This document shows positions 25,147-34,620 of a DNA stretch of 64,000 bases, in pieces. Position numbers and translations under genes: made by a program. The DNA is from an uncultured bacterium. Its GTDB lineage: Bacteria; Planctomycetota; GCA-002687715. Numbering within the stretch: position 1 is the first letter of the stretch; the number at the start of each line of letters is the position of its first letter. Where the stretch lies: positions 52,021 to 116,020 of the forward strand of contig CADEGH010000003.1 in NCBI GenBank assembly GCA_902826835.1, read 5' to 3'. The notes under the pieces are model-generated. The model did no database searches. It worked only from the letters and a program-made list of their open reading frames with translations, and had not been told where the DNA came from.

Positions 25147-25899
25147 CTAGGTCGCCCCGGCCCGCCGGTCGAAGATCTCTTCTCGGTAGGCGCCGCGGTC
25201 GATCTCATGCTTGCGCAGCAGGCGCGAGAGTTGGCCACGATCCATGCAGAGCGAGCGGGCAGCTTCGGCGATGTTGCCGTGCGCCTCCCTGAGGCGGGTC
25301 TGGAGAAGCCGCTTCTCGAACGCCTGCTTCACCTCCGAGAGATGGAGCCCGGTGAGCGTCCGGTCGTACTCCACACCCTCCGCGAGGGAGATGGCGTCCT
25401 GGAGGTAAAGCAGGTTCTCGATCGCCACCGCGAGATGCTGGGCAAACACCTGAAGCAGCTCCAGGAAAGCAGGTCCAAATCGCCGCTCCGCCTCGCCGGC
25501 CGCGAGGTAAATGCCCCCGACCACCCGCCCCTTGGCGCGCAGCGCGACCGCGACGCTGCGTCCCTGCCCGACTCCTTCCACCACCGGCGCGGCGGAGTGC
25601 AGGGCTCGCTGGAGGACGGGGGGCAGGGGTCCGGTTTGGAGCTCCACTCGTTTCGAGTTGAGAGGCAGCCTGAGATCGCCCGGCCCACGCCGGACGAGAA
25701 CAAAGCCCTGCCCGCTCCCGAAGTACTCGCGCGCGGATTCCGCGCAGGCCTGACCCAACGGCTCGAGCCGGTCTCGATCCAGCGCGGCGTGGAGACGCAG
25801 CGTGACATCCAACAACATTTTTAGAGGATCGCGCTTGGGGTCGGCCGCATCACGCGGCCGCTCCGCCCCTCGCGCTGAGGAGACTGGGAAATCGTCCAT
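25147..25899 (-). CDS. GAF domain regulator with Fis-type DNA-binding helix
   Basis: 250 residues. The middle (about 35-170) is GAF-like: QACAESAREYFGSGQGFVLV, RSVAVALRAKGRVVGGIYLA and FAQHLAVAIENLLYLQ. The C-terminus (about 205-240) is a Fis-family helix-turn-helix: REAHGNIAEAARSLCMDRGQ followed by LSRLLRKHEID. The architecture is that of sigma54 activators that have lost the AAA domain, so it probably binds DNA in response to a small ligand, without activating sigma54 directly. It lies upstream-proximal to a 350-bp gap with inverted repeats that could be its targets. Confidence 0.8.
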   Translation of the reverse strand: MDDFPVSSARGAERPRDAADPKRDPLKMLLDVTLRLHAALDRDRLEPLGQACAESAREYFGSGQGFVLVRRGPGDLRLPLNSKRVELQTGPLPPVLQRALHSAAPVVEGVGQGRSVAVALRAKGRVVGGIYLAAGEAERRFGPAFLELLQVFAQHLAVAIENLLYLQDAISLAEGVEYDRTLTGLHLSEVKQAFEKRLLQTRLREAHGNIAEAARSLCMDRGQLSRLLRKHEIDRGAYREEIFDRRAGAT

Positions 25900-26247
25900 G
25901 GCACGCTTCCTCGAAGCCGCGCGGGACGCAGCTTCGCTCAGCGAGGTGAGACCAGAGTCTCACCCCTGTCCTGAAGGGCCGCACCGGAAGCAGGTCACAA
26001 CGAAACGCTGCACTCTCGCGCAGCCCCTCTCCGGGGATTCAGGGCCGCCCTAGAAACCAGTGGCACGAACCGTGGCGACCCGTGGCGAACTACACAACAA
26101 CCGGTGCGCAGTGTACACCTGCTTGGGGGACACGTGGGAACTTTTGTCTCGAGCAGCGTGACAAATAGTCACGGTCCGCGCCGCCCCACCCGCGGAACTC
26201 CTCCGGCTCCGATCGAATCGGCCCGCCTGCTTGCCTGACCCCCTCCC
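25900..26247. other. Intergenic gap with two perfect inverted repeats
   Basis: No gene is visible in these 348 bases. GGTGAGAC (25945-25952) and GTCTCACC (25957-25964) form an 8-bp inverted repeat, and CGTGAC (26157-26162) and GTCACG (26168-26173) form a 6-bp one with a 5-nt spacer. Near 26070 CCGTGGCGA occurs twice in tandem. The first repeat lies about 45 bp ahead of the GAF-Fis start, so it could be an operator or a leader hairpin. Nothing else recognisable is present. Confidence 0.45.
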
Positions 26248-27531
26248 TTACCCGCGCAGGAACGCGAGCCACTCCGCCTCGACCTCGGCCAGGCTCCGAC
26301 CAATCCCGGCGCGGAAGATTTCTGTGAGCGCATCCGCCCAGCGGTACTGCCCGGTGGCTTGGACTTTCCATTCGGGATTCAGGCGTACGAGGTTGTAGGC
26401 CACATAGCTCTTAAGGAACGATTCCAATCCGTGACGCTCGATCAGGTAGGCAACGAAACTCTCTGCCCCGGCTCGAGCCTCGTCGAGGGAGTACGACTGA
26501 TCGGCGTGCCAATCGACGAGGCTGCGCATCTTGCCGGCCCGCACGAGCCCGCGGGCTTGGGCGTGGGGGTCGCTCGAATCGGTATCGAGCCAGCAACAAA
26601 GGCCCTCGACGAGCATTTGGGAAGCGGGGCGACTCCCTCGGCAGCGGCTCGCCAATTGATGAGCGAGGTCATGCCCGGCATCTCGCCCCCACTCCGTCCA
26701 CACGAACCACCACGAGTAGCGAAACGAGTGGACGTCTTCCTGATTGCTGATGGAGTACGCGTCGACATTGTCGGCGAAGACGTACATCGGAACCGGACCC
26801 GGCATGTCGACGCCCAGCTTCTTGGACATCGCGACGTAGGCGGCCTCCCGTTCCTTGGCCCACTGCTCGCGGGCAGCCTGGTTGTGCGCCTTGCTCACGC
26901 CCGGCGAAAACACGATGCTGAGGTGCGGCGTGGAAATACGCTCCCAAAGCAGGGTCCGCCGCAGACGCACGCCCATCATGCGTCCTTTCTCGGCGGTGGC
27001 TCGATCGCCGTTGTCATCGCTGTCCGCCACGGCTCGGAACTGTTCGTCGGCGTCGCGATAGCGTCCTTCGACCAGGGCGATTTTGCCCAAGTTCACGTGG
27101 GCCGAACCCTTCACATCGGGGACGAGTTTTTCGAAGGTCAAAAGACGCTCGAATTCGGCCTTGGCCTCGCGGAAGCGACCCGTGTCGTAGTAGAGCTTCC
27201 CGAGGAATTGGCTCGCCTTGATGTGACGGGGCACCACCACCTGGGCCTTCTTGAACCACTCCTCGGCCGTCTTCAATTCGCCGAGTTCCCAGTACGCCGC
27301 GCCGAGACTCACCAAGACCGCGACATCCCGCGGGTTTTCCCCGAGGAAGGTGTCGTACAGAGCGATCGCGCCGCGCACGTCGCCCCGATATCGCTTGCGC
27401 ACGGCGTCTTCGAAGCGTTCGTCGATCGGCTCCCCCGTCGACAAGAGTCGTGGTGCACCCACGTCCTCCTGCGCGAATCCGACCGGGAATCCAAGCGAGA
27501 GCAGTAGGAAGAGAAATCGGTATTTTTGCAT
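26248..27531 (-). CDS. TPR protein with a peptidase-MA-like C-terminal domain
   Basis: 427 residues, with signal peptide FLFLLLSLGFPVGFAQ. Residues 40-190 hold TPR-like units (AIALYDTFLGENPRDVAVLV, WFKKAQVVVPRHIKASQFLG). From about 205 it resembles the exported peptidase MA (gluzincin) domain: STPHLSIVFSPGVSKAH, a membrane-proximal YVFADNVDAYS, then GHDLAHQL near residue 287, LVEGLCCWLD near 310 and AESFVAYLIERHGLESFL. The zinc motif reads HDxxH instead of HExxH, so the general-base Glu is replaced by Asp. The fold assignment is reasonable; activity is doubtful. It is divergent from the M14 peptidase gene. Confidence 0.7.
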   Translation of the reverse strand: MQKYRFLFLLLSLGFPVGFAQEDVGAPRLLSTGEPIDERFEDAVRKRYRGDVRGAIALYDTFLGENPRDVAVLVSLGAAYWELGELKTAEEWFKKAQVVVPRHIKASQFLGKLYYDTGRFREAKAEFERLLTFEKLVPDVKGSAHVNLGKIALVEGRYRDADEQFRAVADSDDNGDRATAEKGRMMGVRLRRTLLWERISTPHLSIVFSPGVSKAHNQAAREQWAKEREAAYVAMSKKLGVDMPGPVPMYVFADNVDAYSISNQEDVHSFRYSWWFVWTEWGRDAGHDLAHQLASRCRGSRPASQMLVEGLCCWLDTDSSDPHAQARGLVRAGKMRSLVDWHADQSYSLDEARAGAESFVAYLIERHGLESFLKSYVAYNLVRLNPEWKVQATGQYRWADALTEIFRAGIGRSLAEVEAEWLAFLRG

Positions 27532-27595
27532 AGACGCCCCCGCCCCATTCTATGTCGCGCTTTCGCGGCCGCCCGAGCCCGGGCAAAATCGGGCT

Positions 27596-30094
27596 ATGAA
27601 ACGACTTGCCAGCCTCGTCGCATTGGCCATCACCCTCGTCGGACAGGAACTGAAGACTCCCGCTGCCCACTTCGGATTTGAGCCGGGCGAAGATCGCAGA
27701 CTCCTGCTTTGGGATGACCTTCTCGCCTACTTTCGCGAGCTCGACCTCACCTCTGAGCACCTGCGCATCGAGAGGCTCGGCCAGTCGACCGAGGGCCGGG
27801 AGTTCCCGGTGCTCCTGATCAGTGGACGCCCGGAGGCCGAATGGCCGGCCTTGATCGCGCGTCAAAAGAAGCTCGCATCCGGCACCTGTACGGCGGAGGA
27901 GCGGGACAACATCCTCCGAGATCACCCCTGCTTCGTTTACGTGCAAGGAACCCTGCACAGCACGGAAGTGGGGGCCTCCCTGCTGTTTCCGCGCTTCGTT
28001 CACGGCCTCCTCACCGGCACCGATCCCGAACGCAGAGCCCTGCGGCAGGACGTCTTCTTAATCTTGGCCCCCAGTGCCAACCCCGATGGGCTCGACCTCG
28101 TGACCAACTGGTATCGACGCACTCTCGACAGCCCCTGGGAAGGGACTTCGCCACCGGAGCTGTACCAGCGTTACGCTGGCCACGACAACAACCGCGATTG
28201 GGTTCAACAGAACCTCGTGGAAACCCGGTTGGTCTCAGAGGCGTTGTATCGGCGTTACCTCCCTGCGGTCGTCCTCGATATCCATCAAATGGGCAGCAAG
28301 GGAGCGCGGATGTTCGTGCCCCCCTTCTCCGATCCGATCAACCCGAACTTGCCAGCGGTGCTCAGTCGGGCGATGGACTTGGCAGGAACCCACATGGCCC
28401 TGGCTCTCTCCGAGCGTGGGCTAACCGGGGTGGGACAGGATACGACCTTCGACAACTATTGGACCGGCGGTGCCCGCAATGTACCGGTGCGGCACAACAT
28501 GATCGGCCTGCTCACGGAGACCGCCGGCGCCCGCTTGGCGACACCTCTGCAACTCACCCTCAACGATCTGGATGCGGCCGCACAGGGCTTCAGGTCGCAA
28601 GGAGCCCAAGGGCAGTTTCCGGATCCGTGGCTGGGCGGTCGGTGGGGTCTGAAAGAAATCCTTGAGTACCAGGAAGTGTCCACCGAGGCGCTGCTTCGCT
28701 ATTGCGCGCGCTACCGGCGCGAGGTCTCAAAGAACTTCCACGACCTTGCCGCCAGCGAACGCGTGACGGGCGCGCGCGAAGCCCCGTTTGGCTGGGTGAT
28801 TCCGCGCGATGGTCAGGGCGACGCGGCCGCCCGGCGGAGACTGGTCGAGATCCTCCTAGCGGGGGGACTGGAAGTCCACGAATTGGCGGAGGAAGCGAGG
28901 TTGGATGGGCGTCTTCACCCGAAGGGCAGCATCCTCGTTCGTGCGGATCAGGCATTCCGTCGGTACGCAAAGGACATCTTGGAGCCGCAGATTTATCCTG
29001 AAGTCAAGCTGGCTCCGAAGGCGGGTGTCCTTCGACCCTACGACGCGAGCGCGTGGAGTCTTCCCGCGTTGCTCGGCGTCGATGTCGCCCCAATCGGCAC
29101 GCCACTCTCGCCCAGTCTCGCCCTGAACAATCTCTCGGGTGCACCGAACGAACTGACTCAATCGCCACCCTCCGAAAAGGGCCAATTCACGACTTGGCCG
29201 GTTCGAGGTTGCGCGAGTTTTGGCCTGGCGATCCGGGCGGTCAACGAGGGAATCGTGGTGCGGAGCACGCCCGACCGCGCCGGGCTATTCGCGGTCAGCC
29301 GCGAGGATGAGTCTCGACTGATCGCACTCGGATTCGGGCTCGGAATTACCCTGACCGCCAGCGACTCCCCCGCTTCTTGGCCCACCTGGAGCAAGCCTCG
29401 GGTAGCAATCCTCCGCATCTATCCGGCGTCGATGGATGGTGGCTGGACGCGGCTCGTGCTCGAAACGCAGGGACTCGAGCCCACCATGATCGGAAGCGCG
29501 GAGGTGCGAGCGGGACGCCTGCAGGATCGATTCGAAGCCCTGATCATTCCGGCCGAGTCGACCCGCAGCCTCGAGGACGGTCCGGCCCCGCACGAACTAC
29601 CTCCCGACTATCGAGGTGGCCTGGGAGTCGAGGGAGCGCGCGAGCTGCGCCGATTCGTGGAAGCGGGCGGACGCTTGATCGCGTGGGCGGACTCGACGCC
29701 TTACGTGGCCCGCCAACTGAGCCTGGGGGTGGAGATCGTGATGCCGGACTCCGAGGCGGTGGTGTGTCCAGGATCGCTGCTTCGCACGAAGTTGCGCTCA
29801 TCGCTCGGCGAAGGAAGCGAGGGGCCCATCGTGTTTGCCTCCTCCGGTCGCACGATGACCATCGATCCCTCTCCACGCGCTCATGTCCAGGTCACCCCTC
29901 GGCTCGACTACGCGAGTGAGGAGTTGCTATGGGCGGGTTATCTCGAAGGTGAGGGCGCGCTGCTGGGACGCACCGTCCTGGTACGAGGCGAGATCGGCAG
30001 GGGAGTCGTGGATCTCTTCGCGTTCCGGCCGCTCTACCGTGCGTGGTCGATGGGAACCTACTCTTTGGTGTTGCGCTCACTCTGCGGGTTTTGA
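27596..30094 (+). CDS. Exported M14-family zinc carboxypeptidase
   Basis: About 832 residues from ATG 27596, which gives a signal peptide (KRLASLVALAITLVGQ); the frame is open further upstream but lies opposite the divergent TPR gene. M14 features: GTLHSTEVG with zinc ligands His121 and Glu124, LAPSANPDGLD, GHDNNRDWVQ with the substrate-binding Asn-Arg, LDIHQMGS with the third zinc ligand near residue 230, and LLTETAG with the catalytic Glu near 307. After about residue 400 the protein continues for over 400 residues, including a ThuA/glutamine-amidotransferase-like segment (ELRRFVEAGGRLIAWADST). Such large forms degrade peptides outside the cell. Confidence 0.87.
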   Translation: MKRLASLVALAITLVGQELKTPAAHFGFEPGEDRRLLLWDDLLAYFRELDLTSEHLRIERLGQSTEGREFPVLLISGRPEAEWPALIARQKKLASGTCTAEERDNILRDHPCFVYVQGTLHSTEVGASLLFPRFVHGLLTGTDPERRALRQDVFLILAPSANPDGLDLVTNWYRRTLDSPWEGTSPPELYQRYAGHDNNRDWVQQNLVETRLVSEALYRRYLPAVVLDIHQMGSKGARMFVPPFSDPINPNLPAVLSRAMDLAGTHMALALSERGLTGVGQDTTFDNYWTGGARNVPVRHNMIGLLTETAGARLATPLQLTLNDLDAAAQGFRSQGAQGQFPDPWLGGRWGLKEILEYQEVSTEALLRYCARYRREVSKNFHDLAASERVTGAREAPFGWVIPRDGQGDAAARRRLVEILLAGGLEVHELAEEARLDGRLHPKGSILVRADQAFRRYAKDILEPQIYPEVKLAPKAGVLRPYDASAWSLPALLGVDVAPIGTPLSPSLALNNLSGAPNELTQSPPSEKGQFTTWPVRGCASFGLAIRAVNEGIVVRSTPDRAGLFAVSREDESRLIALGFGLGITLTASDSPASWPTWSKPRVAILRIYPASMDGGWTRLVLETQGLEPTMIGSAEVRAGRLQDRFEALIIPAESTRSLEDGPAPHELPPDYRGGLGVEGARELRRFVEAGGRLIAWADSTPYVARQLSLGVEIVMPDSEAVVCPGSLLRTKLRSSLGEGSEGPIVFASSGRTMTIDPSPRAHVQVTPRLDYASEELLWAGYLEGEGALLGRTVLVRGEIGRGVVDLFAFRPLYRAWSMGTYSLVLRSLCGF

Positions 30095-30221
30095 AGCTCA
30101 CGAGGTCGGGCAATCCGCAGGATCCACAAGGTCGCGAATCTTCATTTGTCCGGTGGCTTCGACGACTAAGATCGAACCCGCACGACCACTCCTCTCCCGA
30201 CCTCCCACCGAAGCCTCCCAC

Positions 30222-32000
30222 ATGATCAGTAGAGCCCTCTTCTCGCTCCTCCTCGCCAGCGCCGTCGCCGTCGCGCAGACCGTCACCGATATTCCGATTC
30301 CGCCGACCGTCGGCGCCCTCGTCGGTTCGACCTTCGTCGACGCCGAAACCGTCGCGGCTGCCGAACTCAGTGGCAACGGGCTCCTGCATATCTGGAGCGG
30401 ACTGCCGAGTTCTCCGGCGCTGACCACCCTGTCGTTGCCGGCCAACTTGCGAATGATGACTCCGCTGCTCGCCTTGGGCGAGGGCCGAGGCGTCTACGGG
30501 GCTCCGGGAGGACTGGTCGCGGTGGTGGTCGGGCTTCCCCGCAATCCCCAAGTCATCTTGACCAACGTGGTGGCGCTCGCGTCGCCGCTGGTCCTTTTGG
30601 ATGTGAATCCCACGACCATCGTGCGGGTCACCTCGACCGGTTTCCTCGTGATCAGACATGACGCCGTGTCGTACACCACGACCTTCATTTCCGCCCCCGA
30701 GAACATCGTGACCGGAGCCTCGGTGCAGCCCGCCTCCATCTCCTCCGATTCGGTGTGTGCCTTGGGAGTGGGACCGGACGGATTTCCCCTTACCGCCGAC
30801 GATTGCATCGTGCGGCTTTCCGGGTTGAGTGCACCCACTCTCTCGTCCCTCTCCGCGACGAGTGTTCCCCGAACCCAAAGCTGGGCGCCAGAGGGATGCA
30901 TCGTCGTGCCGGATTCGGCGGCCGTCGTTTGGCGCCGGAGCTCGTTTGGCCTCTTCGACCTCGAAATCCTCAGCGAAAACGGACCCAACCTGGACTCCGC
31001 GTTGCTCAACGTCAGCGTTCCCGGGCCCTTCGGCTATTCGATGTTTCCCGACTACGGAGTCGGATTCGGAGTCGTCCCGCCCCACGGACTCTGCATCTCC
31101 CATCAGGACGATGTCGGACTCGGCCACGTTCTCCTCGCTCGGCTGCAGGGAACCCCCCTGATCACGAACGCCTGGTTCGACGATCCGGTGAACGCCTACA
31201 CCTCTTCGACGATCTTGAATGACCGCGACGTCGCCTTCCTGAGCTTTGTGCCTCCGACCGGGTTCAGCTACACCCGCTGGTTCCGGGGCGCCCAGGAATA
31301 CGGTTCGACCTTCGAGCCCGACAACTTCGACCGCGTGTCCTTCCTCGCGCCAAACAGTCGCGTTCTCGCAGCGTTTGCTCACGTCTACGATCCGATCAAC
31401 ATCGGGCAGCTCAACGCGACCCTGACCTTGAAGCACCAGGGAACCAATGTGCCCCCGGAGGTCACGTTCACGAAAACCGCGGAGCAGTGGGTAGGCGTGA
31501 ATTCATCCTCGGTTTCCGCCCTGCGAATCTTCACGATGAGCCCCGGTCGGATCGGTGGCTTCCTTCGCACCGGGGGATTGGCCGATCGGCCGAACTCGCT
31601 CCGTCTCCTCTCTTTTCCGGCCGCCGGTACGAGCGAGCGCCTAGGCGCCGAAGATTCTGTATCCGGGATGCTGATCGACGTCACTCCGGAAGTCCCTTCC
31701 ATCGCGTCGGCGACGACCCTGACGGTGTCTCTCGCGACTCCGAATCCGAGTGCGGCTTTCCTCGGGATATCGCTCGGCCTGGCCGCGCCATTCCGACTCG
31801 TCCCCGGAGACGCCACCATTCATCTCGACTTGGCCCAGAGCCTTCCTCTGATCCCTCTGAATTTCAGCGGGACGGCCGCGAGTGTCACCTTCGCGGGCGG
31901 GCTCCCTCCGAGCCTGATCGGCCTGCCGATCTACGTGCAGGCGGCGGCCTCGCTCGGCAGCCAGGCCGTGGCGAGCGATGTCGCGGTGATTGTCTTCTGA
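30222..32000 (+). CDS. Large secreted beta-rich protein of unknown function
   Basis: 592 residues from ATG 30222, chosen because it gives a clean signal peptide (ISRALFSLLLASAVAVAQTV). The rest is rich in Ser, Thr, Val, Leu and Pro with very few Lys, as in exported beta-propeller or beta-sandwich proteins. I see repeated strand-turn patterns but no named domain and no catalytic motif. The last 100 residues (SLPLIPLNFSGTAASVTFAG and PIYVQAAASLGSQAVASDVA) resemble the terminal beta-domain of other secreted proteins of this type. It follows the M14 gene by 127 bp in the same direction and converges on the kinase gene. Confidence 0.65.
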   Translation: MISRALFSLLLASAVAVAQTVTDIPIPPTVGALVGSTFVDAETVAAAELSGNGLLHIWSGLPSSPALTTLSLPANLRMMTPLLALGEGRGVYGAPGGLVAVVVGLPRNPQVILTNVVALASPLVLLDVNPTTIVRVTSTGFLVIRHDAVSYTTTFISAPENIVTGASVQPASISSDSVCALGVGPDGFPLTADDCIVRLSGLSAPTLSSLSATSVPRTQSWAPEGCIVVPDSAAVVWRRSSFGLFDLEILSENGPNLDSALLNVSVPGPFGYSMFPDYGVGFGVVPPHGLCISHQDDVGLGHVLLARLQGTPLITNAWFDDPVNAYTSSTILNDRDVAFLSFVPPTGFSYTRWFRGAQEYGSTFEPDNFDRVSFLAPNSRVLAAFAHVYDPINIGQLNATLTLKHQGTNVPPEVTFTKTAEQWVGVNSSSVSALRIFTMSPGRIGGFLRTGGLADRPNSLRLLSFPAAGTSERLGAEDSVSGMLIDVTPEVPSIASATTLTVSLATPNPSAAFLGISLGLAAPFRLVPGDATIHLDLAQSLPLIPLNFSGTAASVTFAGGLPPSLIGLPIYVQAAASLGSQAVASDVAVIVF

Positions 32001-32076
32001 GAATTGGCCGAGGGCATTCGGGTCACCCCGGCCCCAACCTCGAGGCTCGCGAAATCGGCCCCGACCGCGCACGACT

Positions 32077-33456
32077 TCAGCGATGAGAGCCGATTCCTTG
32101 GCGCTCCCAAAGTCGACGACGCGTCTCCATCAACCGGGGCACGATCGTGTCGCAGTCTCCGCCCAACGTGACGTAGAGGTTGTACTGAGTGAGGGCGTGA
32201 TCGTAGTCACCGGATTCGAAGGCGACATCCGCCGCCCCCAGCGCCCGGAGCGCCCGCCGTTCGTCGGCCAGGCTCGTGAAAAACGCGTGGTGGATCGTGA
32301 TGGCCCAAGCTAGCGCGGCGGCCACAATGGCCACCGAGAGTGCCTTGTTGCGCTCGAGCCAACGGCGCATGGGACCGCGCTTCTTCACCGGGCGCGCCTG
32401 CACCGCTTCCATCATCCGAACGCGGCGCAGATCCTCGGCAAATTCGCGCGCGTTCTGGTAGCGCCGCTTCGGGTCTTTGTGCATGGCCTGGAGCACGACC
32501 GCTTCCAAGCTCTTGGGCAACTCGGGGACCAAGACCCTGGGTGAGACCGGCTCCTCGTGCACGATGGCGTGAAAGAGGGCGTCGGGAGTCTTGTAGTCGA
32601 ACGGACGACGCAAGGTGAGAAACTCGTAGAGACTCACACCCAAGGCGTAGATATCAGAGTGGGCATCGACCGCGCCGAGGTCGCTGCGCACCTGCTCCGG
32701 CGCCATGTAGTACGCCGTGCCGAGAAAGGTGTGGGTCGTGCTGAGGCCACTCGGCTTGAGCTCGCGGGCGAGTCCGAAATCGAGCAACCAGGGAGTGCCG
32801 GCGTTGTCGAGCAGGATGTTGCTCGGCTTCACGTCCCGATGCACGATGCCGCAGTTGTGGACATGGTGCAGCGCGCGGGCCACCAGCTCGAACAACTGGA
32901 GTCCTCTGCCCACCCAGAGATTCGTGTCGGCGTACTCGATGGGCAGTTGCCCACCCAGAGCGGACTCCCTGGTTCGGTACGAGCGTTCGACTCCCTCTCT
33001 ACGCCGCGGCGTCGGCGTGGACTCGGCGCGAGCCTCGCCGGGCGTCGAGGAGGACCGCCTCCGGATGAGTTCGTCGATCGTGCGACCGTCGAGGAACTTC
33101 ATGGCGATGTAGTGGATTCCCTCCCACTCGCCAAAGGCGTAGACCGGCACGATATTGGGATGGTCGAGGCGGGATATGACCGCGGCCTCGCGGTGAAACC
33201 GATCCAAGTAGCGCGCGTCACTCGTCAAGTAGCGCGGCAGGACCTTGAGCGCGACCAAGCGGTCGTTGGCCCGCTGGCGCGCGAGGTACACCACCCCCAT
33301 GCCTCCGCTGCCGATCTCGCGAATCGGCTCGAAGTCCGCGATCGATGTGGGCAGATCCTGCCCGAGCACGCTCGCGATTTCCTGTTCCCCCGTCTCGATC
33401 GACACTGGACTCCCGATGGCGACGCCTGGCTTCTGACGCTGCCGTGATCGCGTCAT
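32077..33456 (-). CDS. Membrane-tethered Ser/Thr protein kinase (PknB-like)
   Basis: 459 residues. All key Hanks-type motifs are present: Gly-rich loop IGSGGMGVVY (48-57), VALKVL with Lys71, Glu90 in the C helix, HRDVKPSN (206-213), LDFGLA (Asp226) and GTAYYMAPEQ. An insertion of about 45 residues (133-178), rich in Ser, Thr, Pro and Arg, interrupts the kinase domain before helix E. After the domain comes a basic stretch, one membrane span (about 372-390) and a 70-residue tail with a TPR-like unit (AADVAFESGDYDHALTQYNL). The kinase is probably active in the cytoplasm and senses through the short outer tail. Targets are unknown. Confidence 0.92.
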   Translation of the reverse strand: MTRSRQRQKPGVAIGSPVSIETGEQEIASVLGQDLPTSIADFEPIREIGSGGMGVVYLARQRANDRLVALKVLPRYLTSDARYLDRFHREAAVISRLDHPNIVPVYAFGEWEGIHYIAMKFLDGRTIDELIRRRSSSTPGEARAESTPTPRRREGVERSYRTRESALGGQLPIEYADTNLWVGRGLQLFELVARALHHVHNCGIVHRDVKPSNILLDNAGTPWLLDFGLARELKPSGLSTTHTFLGTAYYMAPEQVRSDLGAVDAHSDIYALGVSLYEFLTLRRPFDYKTPDALFHAIVHEEPVSPRVLVPELPKSLEAVVLQAMHKDPKRRYQNAREFAEDLRRVRMMEAVQARPVKKRGPMRRWLERNKALSVAIVAAALAWAITIHHAFFTSLADERRALRALGAADVAFESGDYDHALTQYNLYVTLGGDCDTIVPRLMETRRRLWERQGIGSHR

Positions 33457-33593
33457 CGGCGCGGGGGACTGCCAAGCTCAAGCGGTCCCGCGCGGCGCGG
33501 GGAAAGAAACGAAGAATCGACGCAACCCTGGCGGAAGTCGTGACGATTCCGTCCTTCCTCCCCGTGAAGCGAAGCCCAATTTGTCCGAGACGT

Positions 33594-34517
33594 TCAGAGT
33601 CCTTCTTCGAACGCGAGAATGGCGGCGCCGATGATTCCGGCGCGATTGCGCAGCTTCGCCCGCAGGATGCGAGCGCCCTTGGCCACGTAGGGAAGAACCT
33701 GCGCTCGAAAGCTCTGCCGCAGCGGATCCATGAGCAGCTTGCCGGCATCCGCCAATCCCCCGCCGATCGCGATGACGTCGGGAGCGATGAGGGTCGCTGC
33801 CTGGGCCAATCCGAGCCCGAGGTTGCGGCCGACTCGATCAAAGGCACGCACCGCCGCTGCTTCCCCTTTTTCCGCGCGGGCGGCGATGTTCTTCGGTTCC
33901 ATGCCTTCAGCACCGCCCATGTCCACGTAGATACGCTTCAGCGCCGTCGCCGATGCGTAGAGCTCGAGGCAGCCGGCTCCCCCGTGCGCACAAGGAAGCC
34001 CATCGGGAACGAACACCGAGTGCCCGATCTCGCCTCCCGTGCCGTAACGACCACGCACGAGTTGTCCTCCGATTACCACCCCGCCCCCGATGCCAGTGCC
34101 GACCGTGGCCAGGAGCATCGTAGGAGCCCCTACGCCCACCCCCACCCGCGCCTCCCCGAGCGCCGCCACGGTGGCATCGTTGTCGACCGCCGCCTTCACG
34201 CCGCTCACCGACCGGAGGTAGGTCCCGGCGTGGAATCCCATGATCCCGGGAATCTGGGGCGGCGCCGTGAGCACCGTGCCTCGGCTTCCGGAGACCGTCC
34301 CGGGCATTCCCAGTCCGGCGGCGACGATCGTGTGCCCCTTCCAGCGGGCCTTTTCTTGGAGTGCTCCGACCGCCTCCTCGAGCGACGCCTTCACTCCGAG
34401 GATCCCCTCAGCGGTGCGGCTTGGCACCACGTCGTCGTGGACCACTTCGCCGTCCCGCGTGACGAGGCCAAACTTGAGTTGAGTGCCTCCCAGATCCAAC
34501 CCGATCGCTACTTGCAT
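33594..34517 (-). CDS. ROK family sugar kinase (glucokinase-like)
   Basis: 307 residues from ATG 34517 (MQVAIGLDLGGTQLKFGLV, the ATP phosphate-1 motif); an in-frame start at 34586 would add 23 unrelated residues. VDNDATVAALGEA supplies the catalytic Asp, LATVGTGIGGGVVIGGQLV is the second phosphate motif, and GGEIGHSVF leads into the zinc-binding loop CAHGGAGCLE. In most ROK proteins that loop is CxCGxxGCxE; here His stands for the second Cys. The likely reaction is ATP-dependent phosphorylation of glucose or a related hexose. It is divergent from the tetR gene. Confidence 0.88.
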   Translation of the reverse strand: MQVAIGLDLGGTQLKFGLVTRDGEVVHDDVVPSRTAEGILGVKASLEEAVGALQEKARWKGHTIVAAGLGMPGTVSGSRGTVLTAPPQIPGIMGFHAGTYLRSVSGVKAAVDNDATVAALGEARVGVGVGAPTMLLATVGTGIGGGVVIGGQLVRGRYGTGGEIGHSVFVPDGLPCAHGGAGCLELYASATALKRIYVDMGGAEGMEPKNIAARAEKGEAAAVRAFDRVGRNLGLGLAQAATLIAPDVIAIGGGLADAGKLLMDPLRQSFRAQVLPYVAKGARILRAKLRNRAGIIGAAILAFEEGL

Positions 34518-34588
34518 CACGAATCCCCGGTCCCGGAGGAGGAAAGAAGGTGCATGATCCCCAATCTGTGCGGCGTTGCCACGCACGC

Positions 34589-34617
34589 TTGGAAGGCGCC
34601 ACGGGAAGTCCTATGCT
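34589..34617 (+). promoter_or_regulatory. Predicted sigma70-type promoter of the efflux operon
   Basis: TTGGAA (34589-34594) and TATGCT (34612-34617) each match four of six consensus bases and are separated by 17 bp. Transcription would begin near 34624, inside the palindromic operator, which is the expected geometry for repression by TetR. Confidence 0.55.
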
Positions 34618-34620
34618 GAT

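Noticed and set aside
26157..26173. Possible CRP/FNR site
   Set aside because: GTGAC-N5-GTCAC has the wrong half-sites and spacing for the TGTGA-N6-TCACA consensus.
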